From Chitinophagaceae bacterium (GTDB taxonomy: Bacteria; Bacteroidota; Bacteroidia; Chitinophagales; Chitinophagaceae), in assembly GCA_019745155.1 (NCBI GenBank), contig JAIETM010000003.1, positions 124,001-188,000 on the forward strand: a stretch of DNA of 64,000 bases, in the 5' to 3' direction. Positions within the stretch are counted from its first letter, which is position 1; every line of letters starts with the position of its first letter. Below the pieces are notes generated by a model that was not told the DNA's origin, did not search any database, and saw only the letters and a program-made list of their open reading frames with translations. Positions 50,759 through 59,156 of this stretch are shown piece by piece. The translations under genes were made by a program, and so were the position numbers.

Positions 50759-52063
50759 GTGAGTCAGAGAAGAGTTTTCCTGAAGCAATTGGGTCTGATG
50801 ACCAGTGCTTTTACTGCCAACAACCTGTTTCAGCAGGCTTATGCAGCAGATATTGAACGTGCACAACAGGCCATTTCTGGTTTCAGCCCGGAACAAGCTG
50901 CTGCCGATGAGGATTTTTGGTCGGTGATTAGTCAGGCATATACTGTTAACCCAAGTATCATTAACCTGAATAATGGCGGTGTTTCTCCCTCACCTAAAGT
51001 GGTGCAGGATGCTGTTGAACGATTTAATAAATTATCCAATGAAGCGCCTTCCTACTATATGTGGCGTATTCTGGATCAGGGACGTGAACCCTTGCGCATG
51101 AAACTCGCCAATCTAGCTGGTGCTGACCCAGAAGAAATTGCTGTGAACAGAAATGCTACTGAAGCACTCAATACGGTCATTTTTGGCTTAGACCTCAAAT
51201 CAGGTGATGAAGTCATCGGCACCAAGCAAGATTATCCCAACATGATCCAGGCTTGGCGCCAGCGCGAAATGCGGGAAGGCATCAAGTACACACAAATCAG
51301 TTTTAATTTTCCCATAGAAGATGATGCAGCCATCGTAGATGCTTTTGCCAAAGCCATCACACCCAAGACCAAAGTGCTGCACATCACACATGTTATCAAC
51401 TGGGTAGGACAAATTCTACCGGTACGCAAGATCTGCGATATGGCCCGCAGCAAAGGCATTACCACCATCGTAGATGGAGCGCATTCCTTTGGACTATTGG
51501 ATTTCAAGATACCGGAACTGGGTTGCGACTACTTCGGAACCAGCCTACATAAATTCTTAAGTGCGCCTATCGGCAGCGGTATGCTCTGGATCAAAAAAGA
51601 CAAGATTGTCAATATTTGGCCGCTGGTATGTAATGATAAGCCCCGCAGCACAGATATCCGCAAGTTTGAAACCTTGGGCACACGCAGTTTCCCTATTGAA
51701 CAAGGTATTGGCGAAGCCATTAATTTCCATGAAGCCATTGGCAGCAAAAGAAAAGAAGCCCGTATTCGCTACCTCAAGGATTATTGGGCAACAAAGGTGA
51801 AAGAAGTACCAGGCGTAAAGATTCACACCTCTTTCAAACCTGAATATGCCTGCTCGATTTGCGGGGTAAGTATCGATGGCATGACGCCCGGAGAACTGGA
51901 CAGTGCCTTGTTTAGCAAATACAAGATTCATACAGTGGGCATTGTCTGGGAAAACATCAGTTGTGTACGCATCACACCGCATGTATACACCAGAACCATT
52001 GATCTAGATAGGCTGGTTAAAGCCATTACAGAGATCGCTACCACAAAAAAGACCAAAGCTTAG
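50759..52063 (+). CDS. Tat-exported class V aminotransferase-like PLP enzyme
   Basis: 434 aa. A GTG start at 50759 is required to keep the twin-arginine signal SQRRVFLKQLGLMTSAF. The fold-type I PLP domain then shows IINLNNGGVSPSPKVVQDAV, NRNATEALNTVIFGLDLKSG, HITHVINWVGQILPVRKICD, TTIVDGAHSFGLLDFKIPE and FGTSLHKFLSAPIGSGMLWI, whose Lys binds PLP. It resembles the isopenicillin-N epimerase/cysteine-desulfurase-like group. Export means it acts in the periplasm; the substrate is unknown. tatC is encoded in the same window. Confidence 0.9.
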   Translation: MSQRRVFLKQLGLMTSAFTANNLFQQAYAADIERAQQAISGFSPEQAAADEDFWSVISQAYTVNPSIINLNNGGVSPSPKVVQDAVERFNKLSNEAPSYYMWRILDQGREPLRMKLANLAGADPEEIAVNRNATEALNTVIFGLDLKSGDEVIGTKQDYPNMIQAWRQREMREGIKYTQISFNFPIEDDAAIVDAFAKAITPKTKVLHITHVINWVGQILPVRKICDMARSKGITTIVDGAHSFGLLDFKIPELGCDYFGTSLHKFLSAPIGSGMLWIKKDKIVNIWPLVCNDKPRSTDIRKFETLGTRSFPIEQGIGEAINFHEAIGSKRKEARIRYLKDYWATKVKEVPGVKIHTSFKPEYACSICGVSIDGMTPGELDSALFSKYKIHTVGIVWENISCVRITPHVYTRTIDLDRLVKAITEIATTKKTKA

Positions 52064-52190
52064 GCAAGTATTGCTGTTTTTCAGCGTTTTAAGCTGGGCA
52101 AGCCGATGCCATCCGGCCCGGATTAGCATTTTTTTGCGCCAATCTTCCAACCTTTTGCTGCTGCAACACTCTTAATACCGGAATCAGCTT

Positions 52191-52742
52191 TTGGAACAGG
52201 CAAACCACATACTGACGGCTGTAGTGAGAAAAGCCCGCCACGGCGACGGTGCTGCGCAGGCATGGCTCTATGAGCAGTTCAGTACAGCCATGTTTAACAC
52301 CTGTATTCGTATGACGGGCAATAGAAGCGATGCGGAGGATTTGTTACAGGAAGCATTCATTCAGGCTTTTAAAAACCTGCACCAGCTGAAAGAAGAAGTG
52401 CAGTTTGGCGGTTGGTTGAAAAGAATTGTGGTGAATGCCTGTATACAACACAGTAAAAAAAGTTTTTACTGGAGTGAATGGGATGAACAATGGCATGATG
52501 TAGCAGAGGACACACAAGTGGCTTGGTGGAAAACGGTTGACCTGCAAATGGTACACAAAGCCATCAAGAATCTGCCCGATGGTTGCCGACAAGTATTCAC
52601 CTTGTTTGTACTGGAAGATTTCAGCCACAAACAAATTGCAGAAAACCTAGGTATCAGCGAAAGCACCAGCAAAAGCCAATACCATCGCGCCAAACAACTG
52701 TTGAGAGAACGTATCACTCAAGAAATGCAAACACATGGATGA
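52191..52742 (+). CDS. ECF-type RNA polymerase sigma factor
   Basis: 183 aa. Region 2 at about 24-90 (AWLYEQFSTAMFNTCIRMTG, NRSDAEDLLQEAFIQAFKNL, FGGWLKRIVVNACIQHSKKS). Region 4 at about 120-178 (IKNLPDGCRQVFTLFVLEDF, SHKQIAENLGISESTSKSQY, HRAKQLLRERI). The start is TTG at 52191: an in-frame TAA lies at 52173-52175 and no ATG or GTG precedes region 2. It overlaps the next gene, a membrane protein that is probably its anti-sigma factor, by 8 bases. Confidence 0.93.
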   Translation: MEQANHILTAVVRKARHGDGAAQAWLYEQFSTAMFNTCIRMTGNRSDAEDLLQEAFIQAFKNLHQLKEEVQFGGWLKRIVVNACIQHSKKSFYWSEWDEQWHDVAEDTQVAWWKTVDLQMVHKAIKNLPDGCRQVFTLFVLEDFSHKQIAENLGISESTSKSQYHRAKQLLRERITQEMQTHG

Positions 52743-53466
52743 GTTCAAACAATACTTGCAAGACAATCGCGAAGCACTGGATGCAGATACACCTAGGCCC
52801 AAAGTATGGAAAGCCATACAGGCAGAAGTGAAACCGGCTGGCAAAGTGCTGACGATAACAACCCTAATCAAATGGGCAGCTGCTGCCTGTGTGGTAGCCC
52901 TTGCTGGTGTTGGTATCTGGAGCATGACCAAACAGGATAACAATCCAGAACAGGTAGCGATCAACACTCCAAAAGCTATTCCACCTGCTGTAAAAAGTAT
53001 TGTACCAGATAGTATACCTGTTGAACAGAAAATCAATGTTGCTAATGCAACTGCTGAGCCGCTATATGCAACAACTAAAAAACCTCTCTACAAAAGCAAA
53101 GCAGCAAATAATACTCAAGCAACAGATCCTTCGCAAGTATTGGACCAGTTAGCAGGAAGTTTTGTACAAGTCATCAATCTGCAAAGGAGCCGCATCAGCA
53201 CAACCCCGCTGTTTGCTGAAAGCCCTGCTTATTTCGATGATTTTATCAAACAGTTGAATCAGATGGATAAAGATGAAAAGCAAATCAGGACAGATATCCG
53301 TAAACAAGGATTACAAACTGAGATGATTGATCAGCTCATCAATATCTATCAGCAAAAATTAGATGTACTGAAACAGATGCAACTGGAAATGAACAAACTC
53401 AATAATCGCTATAAACAAAACCGCGGACCGGTGGATACCACCAAAACCTATTTCATCAATATTTAA
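52735..53466 (+). CDS. probable anti-sigma factor (membrane protein, 243 aa)
   Basis: Soluble N-terminal about 40 residues (MDEFKQYLQDNREALDADTP, RPKVWKAIQAEVK), one membrane helix (about 42-62, TLIKWAAAACVVALAGVGIW), then a long extracytoplasmic part. Its C-terminal half is a coiled coil (DDFIKQLNQMDKDEKQIRTD, QKLDVLKQMQLEMNKLNNRY). There is no ZAS-type HCC motif. The overlap with the sigma gene and this topology support an anti-sigma role. It is followed 13 nt later by a DUF4097-like gene. Confidence 0.75.
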   Translation: MDEFKQYLQDNREALDADTPRPKVWKAIQAEVKPAGKVLTITTLIKWAAAACVVALAGVGIWSMTKQDNNPEQVAINTPKAIPPAVKSIVPDSIPVEQKINVANATAEPLYATTKKPLYKSKAANNTQATDPSQVLDQLAGSFVQVINLQRSRISTTPLFAESPAYFDDFIKQLNQMDKDEKQIRTDIRKQGLQTEMIDQLINIYQQKLDVLKQMQLEMNKLNNRYKQNRGPVDTTKTYFINI

Positions 53467-53479
53467 AATCAAGTTCATT

Positions 53480-54739
53480 ATGTATAGATCAGTTAAAACA
53501 ATCATCGCCTGTGCCAGTATACTCATCGGCACTTCGCTTGCTGCACAACAATATCGCGGCACTTCCCCTAAACCTCCAAAAGAGCCTTTAGCGCCGCAAA
53601 ACGCCACTGAACCACTAACGGTTTTTGGCTATAAAAAAGATAGCAGAGATATCAAAGACCTCAATAGTAAAGAGGTAAGCCAGGAAGTGGCTGCACCTAA
53701 GGGTGGAGAGATTTTTCTGGAAAACAATAACCGCCCAATTGTGGTAAAGACATGGGCAGAGCAAAAAGTGAAAGTAGTTACCACAGTTTTTTTTGAAGGC
53801 GAAGGCAAACTGAGTGATGAAGAGTGGTTTGAAAAACTCAATCTCTCTTTACGCACTTTGGGCAACTCTGTAAAAATTAAATCAGGCAATGTAAGTGGCG
53901 GCAGTTATACGGTTATGGGTAATACCTATGGCTGGAACTGGGGTAGTGATGGTGTTGCTGTATTTAACGGACAGGGGCAAAACATCGGTACCAAAAGCAA
54001 TGCACGTCGCGTAGTCACTATCTATGTACCTGCCAACAGCAAAATGGATGTTGAAACCCGCTATGCAGACATTGAATTAGGTGATATGGCAAGTCTTAAT
54101 CTGGATATCACCAATGGCAATGTGGAAGGTGGTAATGTGAATGAACTGAAATTGCGTGCACGCTACGGCAATGCCAACTTTGGTAACAGCAAGTATGCTG
54201 AAGTAGAGTTTACCAATGGCAGACTGACTATGGCTGGCGCTGATGAGTTAGATATCGACAGCAAATATGCAACCATTGAAATAGGTAGCAGCAAGAAAAT
54301 TACCATGCGCAGCACCAACGATGAATACGAATTAGAAGAAGTAGGCAGTTTAAGTGGCAGAAAAAATTATGGTAACCTGCGTATTACGAAGCTGAACACT
54401 TCATTGGAAATGGATGGCACCAATGCTGATATCAAAGTGCGCAACGTGAGCGCTTCAGTAGACAATATTACCATCGATAATAAGTATGCTGATATCCGCA
54501 TCCCGATGCGTAATGTAAAAAATTATGCGGTGGACTTTACCGGACCGTATAGTACTGTGTATGGCAATTTTGAGAAAAAGCCAATGCCAATCGCCGATGA
54601 TAAAACGAAAACCGAGAACAATCAATTACGCTGGGCTGAAGTTGACAGCAATAACCCCAGCCGCTTCACCGCCAAAGTGGGTGATGGTGGCGCCAAACTG
54701 GTGTTAAAATGCCAGAATTGTACGGTTGACCTGAAATAA
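53480..54739 (+). CDS. exported DUF4097-like beta-helix protein
   Basis: 419 aa, signal peptide MYRSVKTIIACASILIGTSL ending LAAQ. After about residue 170 it is built of short repeating strands, e.g. VETRYADIELGDMASLNLDI, GNVNELKLRARYGNANFGNS, KYAEVEFTNGRLTMAGADEL and IDNKYADIRIPMRNVKNYAV. This is the pattern of DUF4097 (putative auto-transporter adhesin head). It ends in LVLKCQNCTVDLK, with a CxxC. It is the third gene of the sigma/anti-sigma operon and a likely regulon member. Confidence 0.82.
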   Translation: MYRSVKTIIACASILIGTSLAAQQYRGTSPKPPKEPLAPQNATEPLTVFGYKKDSRDIKDLNSKEVSQEVAAPKGGEIFLENNNRPIVVKTWAEQKVKVVTTVFFEGEGKLSDEEWFEKLNLSLRTLGNSVKIKSGNVSGGSYTVMGNTYGWNWGSDGVAVFNGQGQNIGTKSNARRVVTIYVPANSKMDVETRYADIELGDMASLNLDITNGNVEGGNVNELKLRARYGNANFGNSKYAEVEFTNGRLTMAGADELDIDSKYATIEIGSSKKITMRSTNDEYELEEVGSLSGRKNYGNLRITKLNTSLEMDGTNADIKVRNVSASVDNITIDNKYADIRIPMRNVKNYAVDFTGPYSTVYGNFEKKPMPIADDKTKTENNQLRWAEVDSNNPSRFTAKVGDGGAKLVLKCQNCTVDLK

Positions 54740-54795
54740 GCATATTTCTCATGTGCATATATCTCACACAGTTGTTGTTTGTGCAATGACTGCAC

Positions 54796-54826
54796 GGTCC
54801 CGCTCTTCAGCGGGACCTCTTTATTT
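54796..54826 (+). terminator. terminator of the ECF/anti-sigma/DUF4097 operon
   Basis: Perfect stem GGTCCCGCT/AGCGGGACC (54796-54804 and 54809-54817), loop CTTC, then TCTTTATTT. Confidence 0.85.
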
Positions 54827-54829
54827 CTG

Positions 54830-54837
54830 TAGCTTTG
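54830..54837 (+). promoter_or_regulatory. -7 promoter element TAGCTTTG of the CNNM/CorC gene
   Basis: Exact TAnnTTTG right after the preceding terminator; about 18-nt leader to the ATG at 54861. Confidence 0.5.
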
Positions 54838-54860
54838 CACAGATTTCGTAAGTTAGTACT

Positions 54861-56120
54861 ATGAGTGAGTTGTATACCATTGGCTGGATTTTCGTGACAT
54901 TATTATTCATTGCTTTTTTTGCAGGGTATGAAATTGCTTTTGTAAGCGGTAACAGACTCAATATTGAGCTACGCAAAAAACAAGGCAAAAGAAGCGGTAT
55001 CATCATTGCCGGATTTTTGGAACATCCTGCACGTTTCATTGGCACCTGTTTGATTGGGCTCAATTTCTTTCTGGTTATTTATGGCTTGTTGGTAGATGAA
55101 CTGCTGAAGAAAACTTTATGGAACCCTTTCCATATTCAGAATGAATACCTCAAGCTTTTTGTTGCTACTCTTTTCTCAACGCTGATTGTATTGGTTTTGG
55201 GCGAATTCATACCTAAAGCCATTTTCAGGGGTAAGAACGATACTTTACTACACTTCTTCGCACCATTGGCAAATTTCTTTCACACCCTGTTTCAACCATT
55301 AGCTAGGTTTTTCGTGAATGTTTCTCAGTGGATTTTAAAGTACTTATTCAATGTACGTGTTGATGAGAAAAGCGAAGCATTCAGCAAAGTAGATCTGGAG
55401 CATTTCTTTCAACAAACAAGAAATCAGGACGAAGAAAGTACTGAGCTAAATACAGAACTCTTCGAAAATGCACTCAGTCTGCCCATGGTAAAAATTCGTC
55501 AGTGCTTAGTGCCTAGAACAGAAATTGAAGCAGTAGAATTAGATACCCCATTGGAAACCATCCGACAAAGATTCATTCAGACCAAACTCAGCAAATTGAT
55601 TGTCTACAAAGACAGCATCGACGATTTGCAAGGGTATATTCATCAGTTGGACTTCTTCAAAAAACCCACAGATGTCGCATCCATCATCAAACCACTGATT
55701 GCCGTTCCGGAAAGTATGAGCGCTACGGATTTGATGAACAAGTTTACCAAGGAACGCAAGAGCATTGCTTGGGTGGTGGACGAATTTGGCGGCACTGCCG
55801 GTATTGTGACCATGGAAGATGTGCTGGAAGAAATCTTTGGCGAGATTCAGGATGAATATGATACAGAAGAATTCGTAGACAAGCAATTGGCAGAAGACGA
55901 ATACATCTTTAGCGGCCGACTGGAACTAGATTACCTGAATGAGAAATACCAACTGGATTTCCCTGAGCATGAATCTGAGACTTTATCTGGCTATATCATC
56001 AATGAACATGGCAGCATTCCTGAAGCCAAGGCAGCCATCATCATTCAACATTACAAGTTTGATGTACTCAGCGTAAGCGATACACGCATTGAGATGGTGA
56101 AAATGAAGCTGTTAAGATAA
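54861..56120 (+). CDS. CNNM/CorC-family membrane protein with CBS pair (GldE-like)
   Basis: 419 aa. N-terminal CNNM (DUF21) membrane domain at about 1-170 (LFIAFFAGYEIAFVSGNRLN, FIGTCLIGLNFFLVIYGLLV, LVLGEFIPKAIFRGK). A Bateman module of two CBS domains follows at about 200-330 (MVKIRQCLVPRTEIEAVELD, RKSIAWVVDEFGGTAGIVTM, EDVLEEIFGEIQDEYDTEEF), then a CorC_HlyC domain. The family is linked to Mg/Co efflux. In Bacteroidota the branch includes GldE, associated with gliding/type IX secretion, and which branch this is cannot be decided here. Confidence 0.9.
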   Translation: MSELYTIGWIFVTLLFIAFFAGYEIAFVSGNRLNIELRKKQGKRSGIIIAGFLEHPARFIGTCLIGLNFFLVIYGLLVDELLKKTLWNPFHIQNEYLKLFVATLFSTLIVLVLGEFIPKAIFRGKNDTLLHFFAPLANFFHTLFQPLARFFVNVSQWILKYLFNVRVDEKSEAFSKVDLEHFFQQTRNQDEESTELNTELFENALSLPMVKIRQCLVPRTEIEAVELDTPLETIRQRFIQTKLSKLIVYKDSIDDLQGYIHQLDFFKKPTDVASIIKPLIAVPESMSATDLMNKFTKERKSIAWVVDEFGGTAGIVTMEDVLEEIFGEIQDEYDTEEFVDKQLAEDEYIFSGRLELDYLNEKYQLDFPEHESETLSGYIINEHGSIPEAKAAIIIQHYKFDVLSVSDTRIEMVKMKLLR

Positions 56121-56145
56121 TTTGCAGTAAGCAGGCTTAAGCCAT

Positions 56146-56153
56146 TAACTTTG
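56146..56153 (+). promoter_or_regulatory. -7 promoter element TAACTTTG of tatC
   Basis: Exact TAnnTTTG. It overlaps a possible TTG start at 56151, which makes the ATG at 56175 the likely tatC start. Confidence 0.5.
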
Positions 56154-56174
56154 GCACCGCAAAAGCAGCACTGG

Positions 56175-57029
56175 ATGGCATTACCCTTTCGCAAAAAACA
56201 GGAGGAACCAAAAGCCGAGATGACCTTTGTGGATCATCTGGAAGAGCTGCGCTGGCATGTGATCCGTTCTGTTTTGGCTGTTTTTATCATGGGCGGGGTC
56301 ATTTTTGTGTACCGCGACTGGATTTTTGACAATATCATCTTTGGGCCGGTTAACCCCGATTTCGTTAGCTATAAATTCTTCTGCGACCTCAGCCATTGGC
56401 TGCATCTGGGCAATGCACTCTGTATGCCGCCAGTAAGCGTGAGCATGCAGACCACCACTTTTGGCGGCCAGTTTGTTAGCAGTATCACTGTGGCCATTGT
56501 AGGTGGATTTATCGTTGCCTTCCCCTATGTATTTTGGGAATTCTGGCGCTTTGTAAAGCCTGCTTTAAAGGATAATGAACTCAAGGGAACACGCTTTGTA
56601 ATATTCTGGGTTACCTTCTTTTTCCTGCTCGGTATTTCCTTTGGCTATTTTGTATTGGGGCCATTCACCTTCAATTTCCTCGCCAATTTCAATATTGGTA
56701 CGCGTCATTTCCTGGAAACCAAGCCAACATTGAACGATTTCCTCGATAACCTCATCAATATCCTTGTAGGCTGTGGTATTGCATTTGAACTACCTGTATT
56801 GGCTTATGCTTTTACCAAGATCGGCCTGATCACACCCATGTTCCTGAAGAACAGTCGCAGATATGCCATTGTGATTATTCTGGTAGTTGCGGCAATCATC
56901 ACTCCCAGCCCCGACTGGATTAGTCAGTTATTGGTGTTTATTCCATTATTCCTGCTCTACCAGCTGAGTATTCTGGTATCTGCACGTGTGTACAAGCAAG
57001 AAGAGAAGAAGATGGAAGAATGGAGCTAA
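56175..57029 (+). CDS. tatC: twin-arginine translocase subunit TatC
   Basis: 284 aa, six membrane helices. Receptor component for twin-arginine signals. TFVDHLEELRWHVIRSVLAV is the classical cytoplasmic start (HLxELRxR). FPYVFWEFWRFVKPALKDNE, LGISFGYFVLGPFTFNFLAN, GIAFELPVLAYAFTKIGLIT and AAIITPSPDWISQLLVFIPL follow. A longer than usual loop after helix 1 (about residues 55-95, with Cys) is seen in many Bacteroidota TatC proteins. tatA/B are not in the window. One likely client is encoded at 50759. Confidence 0.96.
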   Translation: MALPFRKKQEEPKAEMTFVDHLEELRWHVIRSVLAVFIMGGVIFVYRDWIFDNIIFGPVNPDFVSYKFFCDLSHWLHLGNALCMPPVSVSMQTTTFGGQFVSSITVAIVGGFIVAFPYVFWEFWRFVKPALKDNELKGTRFVIFWVTFFFLLGISFGYFVLGPFTFNFLANFNIGTRHFLETKPTLNDFLDNLINILVGCGIAFELPVLAYAFTKIGLITPMFLKNSRRYAIVIILVVAAIITPSPDWISQLLVFIPLFLLYQLSILVSARVYKQEEKKMEEWS

Positions 57030-57082
57030 TCTCCGTTCATCCAAGAATTGCTGCTTCAGCAGGCTGATACAGGGGATAGCCC

Positions 57083-57090
57083 TACATTTA
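57083..57090 (+). promoter_or_regulatory. -7-like element TACATTTA of rpiB
   Basis: One mismatch to TAnnTTTG, 4 nt before the rpiB ATG. Confidence 0.4.
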
Positions 57091-57094
57091 CAGC

Positions 57095-57547
57095 ATGAAT
57101 ACGTTTGACTTAAGTAAACCCATCGCCCTTGGTTGCGATCATGCGGGTGTTACCTACAAAGAAGCCGTTAAGCAATGGCTGAAAGAAAAAGGCCATGAGG
57201 TATTGGATTTTGGTACTCATGGTGATGCTTCTGTTGATTACCCAGATTTTGCCCACCCAACAGCCAGTGCTGTTGAAAATGGTGAAGCTGCTTTTGGCAT
57301 TCTGTTTTGTGGCAGCGCCAACGGCGTGAACATTACCGCCAATAAGCATCAAGGTATTCGCGCAGCACTATGTTGGCAAAATGATATCGCCATCTTAGCC
57401 AGACAACACAACGATGCCAATATCATTTCTATTCCTGCACGCTTTGTGGCTTTACCCCTGGCGCAGCAGATGATTGAACATTTTATGCAAACCCCATTTG
57501 AAGGAGGTAGGCATAGTAACCGTGTTGGAAAAATAGCTTGTTCATAA
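57095..57547 (+). CDS. rpiB: ribose-5-phosphate isomerase B
   Basis: 150 aa. Interconverts ribose 5-phosphate and ribulose 5-phosphate. PIALGCDHAGVTYKEAVKQW (Asp/His substrate binding), VLDFGTHGDASVDYPDFA, FGILFCGSANGVNITANKHQ (catalytic Cys and anion hole), GIRAALCWQNDIAILARQHN and a C-terminal RHSNRVGKI. Normal length; all catalytic residues present. Confidence 0.96.
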   Translation: MNTFDLSKPIALGCDHAGVTYKEAVKQWLKEKGHEVLDFGTHGDASVDYPDFAHPTASAVENGEAAFGILFCGSANGVNITANKHQGIRAALCWQNDIAILARQHNDANIISIPARFVALPLAQQMIEHFMQTPFEGGRHSNRVGKIACS

Positions 57548-57564
57548 AACCCCTGAGTATACAC

Positions 57565-59088
57565 ATGAAACAACAATTGCTTGCAGGCATGCTCCTGCTG
57601 AGTTCAGGTTTGTTCGCACAAGACGAAACAGCAGTAAAATATGCTGCTACTGTTACCGCAGTAGATTTGAAAACACATCTCACCATTGTAGCTGGCAAAG
57701 AGATGGAAGGCCGCGAGACCGCAACAGAAGGTCAGCGCAAAGCCGCTGCTTATATCGAGAATCATTTCAGAAGCCTCGGCTTAAAGCCTGGTAACGGCAG
57801 CAGCTATCAACAGATGTATCCTGTTTATCAGGATCAGCTGACAGAAAAAAAATTATCTGTAAATGGTCGCGTATTTGAATGGGATAAAGACTATGTAATT
57901 AGTCTGCAAAGCGCAGCCAGTGGCAATTGGACAATCAATGAAACAGTATTTGTTGGTTATGGTCTAGTTGACTCTTTGAATAACGATTACAAAGGCTTGG
58001 ATGTAAAAGGTAAAATCGTTGTTGCGTTAGAAGGTGCTCCCGGTAGTGGTAATGCCACTAACCTGCGTATGAATAATCCTGCATCATTAGGTGGCAAGAT
58101 TACTGCCGCACGTAATAATGGTGCTATTGGTTTATTGCTGGTGAGCAAAGATTTTCCAAAGCGCAATGCTAGTCCCGTTACAGGCAATATGTATTTCGCT
58201 CAGCAATCTGCTACTGCGAATAGTTTTATTACAGCCAATATTTCTGAAGCAGTGGCTTCTGCTTTACTGGGCAGAACAAGTATACAGACTACAGCTTCAT
58301 TATTGGAATCAAAGAAAGCTACTTACAAAGCTGAGCTGAAACTGGTAGCCAAGAAAGAAACCCTGAATCTGGAGAGCTCTAACGTATTAGGTGTTATTGA
58401 AGGAACAGACAAGAAGGATGAATACTTGTTTATCACAGCGCACTATGATCATTTGGGCAAACGTGATACAGTGATCTATTATGGTGCAGATGATGATGGT
58501 TCCGGTACGGTAAGTGTGTTAGAGTTAGCAGAAGCATTTGTACAAGCCAAGAAAAAAGGAAAAGGCCCACGCAGAACAATTGTCTTCATGACAGTTTCTG
58601 GTGAAGAAAAAGGCTTGAGAGGTTCTGCTTACTACGGCAATAATCCAACTTACCCATTGGCTAAAACAACTGCCAACCTCAATATTGACATGGTGGGTAG
58701 AATTGATCCTTCTTACAAAGGCGATAGCACCAACTATGTGTATGTGATTGGTGAAGACAAGCTGAGCAGTGACTTAATGAAGATTACTGATGCAGTGAAT
58801 AACAAGTTTATCAAGATGGAGCTGGATAGAAGATACAATGATCCCAAAGATCCGAACCGTTTCTACTATCGCAGCGACCACTACAATTTCGCAGCAAAAG
58901 GTGTACCCATCATTTTCTACTTCAATGGCGTACACAGAGATTACCACAGACCAACCGACACTGTTGACAAGATCAATTTTGATGTGATGGAAAAGCGTGC
59001 AAGACTGGTCTTTCACACAGCATGGGAAATGGCCAACAGAGATGAAATGTTGAAGCGCGATATGCCGCTGAACATGCCTCCGAGATAA
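57565..59088 (+). CDS. exported M28-family zinc metallopeptidase with PA domain
   Basis: 507 aa, signal peptide MKQQLLAGMLLLSSGLFAQ. The PA-like insert covers about 120-215 (VFVGYGLVDSLNNDYKGLDV, KGKIVVALEGAPG). The peptidase domain carries the M28 zinc ligands ITAHYDHLG (His), GADDDGSGTVS (Asp), MTVSGEEKGLRGS (catalytic and metal Glu), NIDMVGRIDP (Asp) and YRSDHYNFAAKGVP (His). It is predicted to be an aminopeptidase in the periplasm or outside the cell. ATG 57565 starts the signal peptide; the rpiB stop is 17 nt upstream. Confidence 0.93.
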   Translation: MKQQLLAGMLLLSSGLFAQDETAVKYAATVTAVDLKTHLTIVAGKEMEGRETATEGQRKAAAYIENHFRSLGLKPGNGSSYQQMYPVYQDQLTEKKLSVNGRVFEWDKDYVISLQSAASGNWTINETVFVGYGLVDSLNNDYKGLDVKGKIVVALEGAPGSGNATNLRMNNPASLGGKITAARNNGAIGLLLVSKDFPKRNASPVTGNMYFAQQSATANSFITANISEAVASALLGRTSIQTTASLLESKKATYKAELKLVAKKETLNLESSNVLGVIEGTDKKDEYLFITAHYDHLGKRDTVIYYGADDDGSGTVSVLELAEAFVQAKKKGKGPRRTIVFMTVSGEEKGLRGSAYYGNNPTYPLAKTTANLNIDMVGRIDPSYKGDSTNYVYVIGEDKLSSDLMKITDAVNNKFIKMELDRRYNDPKDPNRFYYRSDHYNFAAKGVPIIFYFNGVHRDYHRPTDTVDKINFDVMEKRARLVFHTAWEMANRDEMLKRDMPLNMPPR

Positions 59089-59104
59089 TTGAACATGATT
59101 ACAC

Positions 59105-59136
59105 ATAAAAAAGGGCTGCAGTTGCAGCTCTTTTTG
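59105..59136. terminator. bidirectional terminator between the M28 gene and the transporter gene
   Basis: Stem AGGGCTGCA/TGCAGCTCT (59112-59120 and 59123-59131, one wobble pair), A-tract on one side and T-tract on the other. Confidence 0.8.
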
Positions 59137-59156
59137 TTTCAGGTCTATTCATCTCA

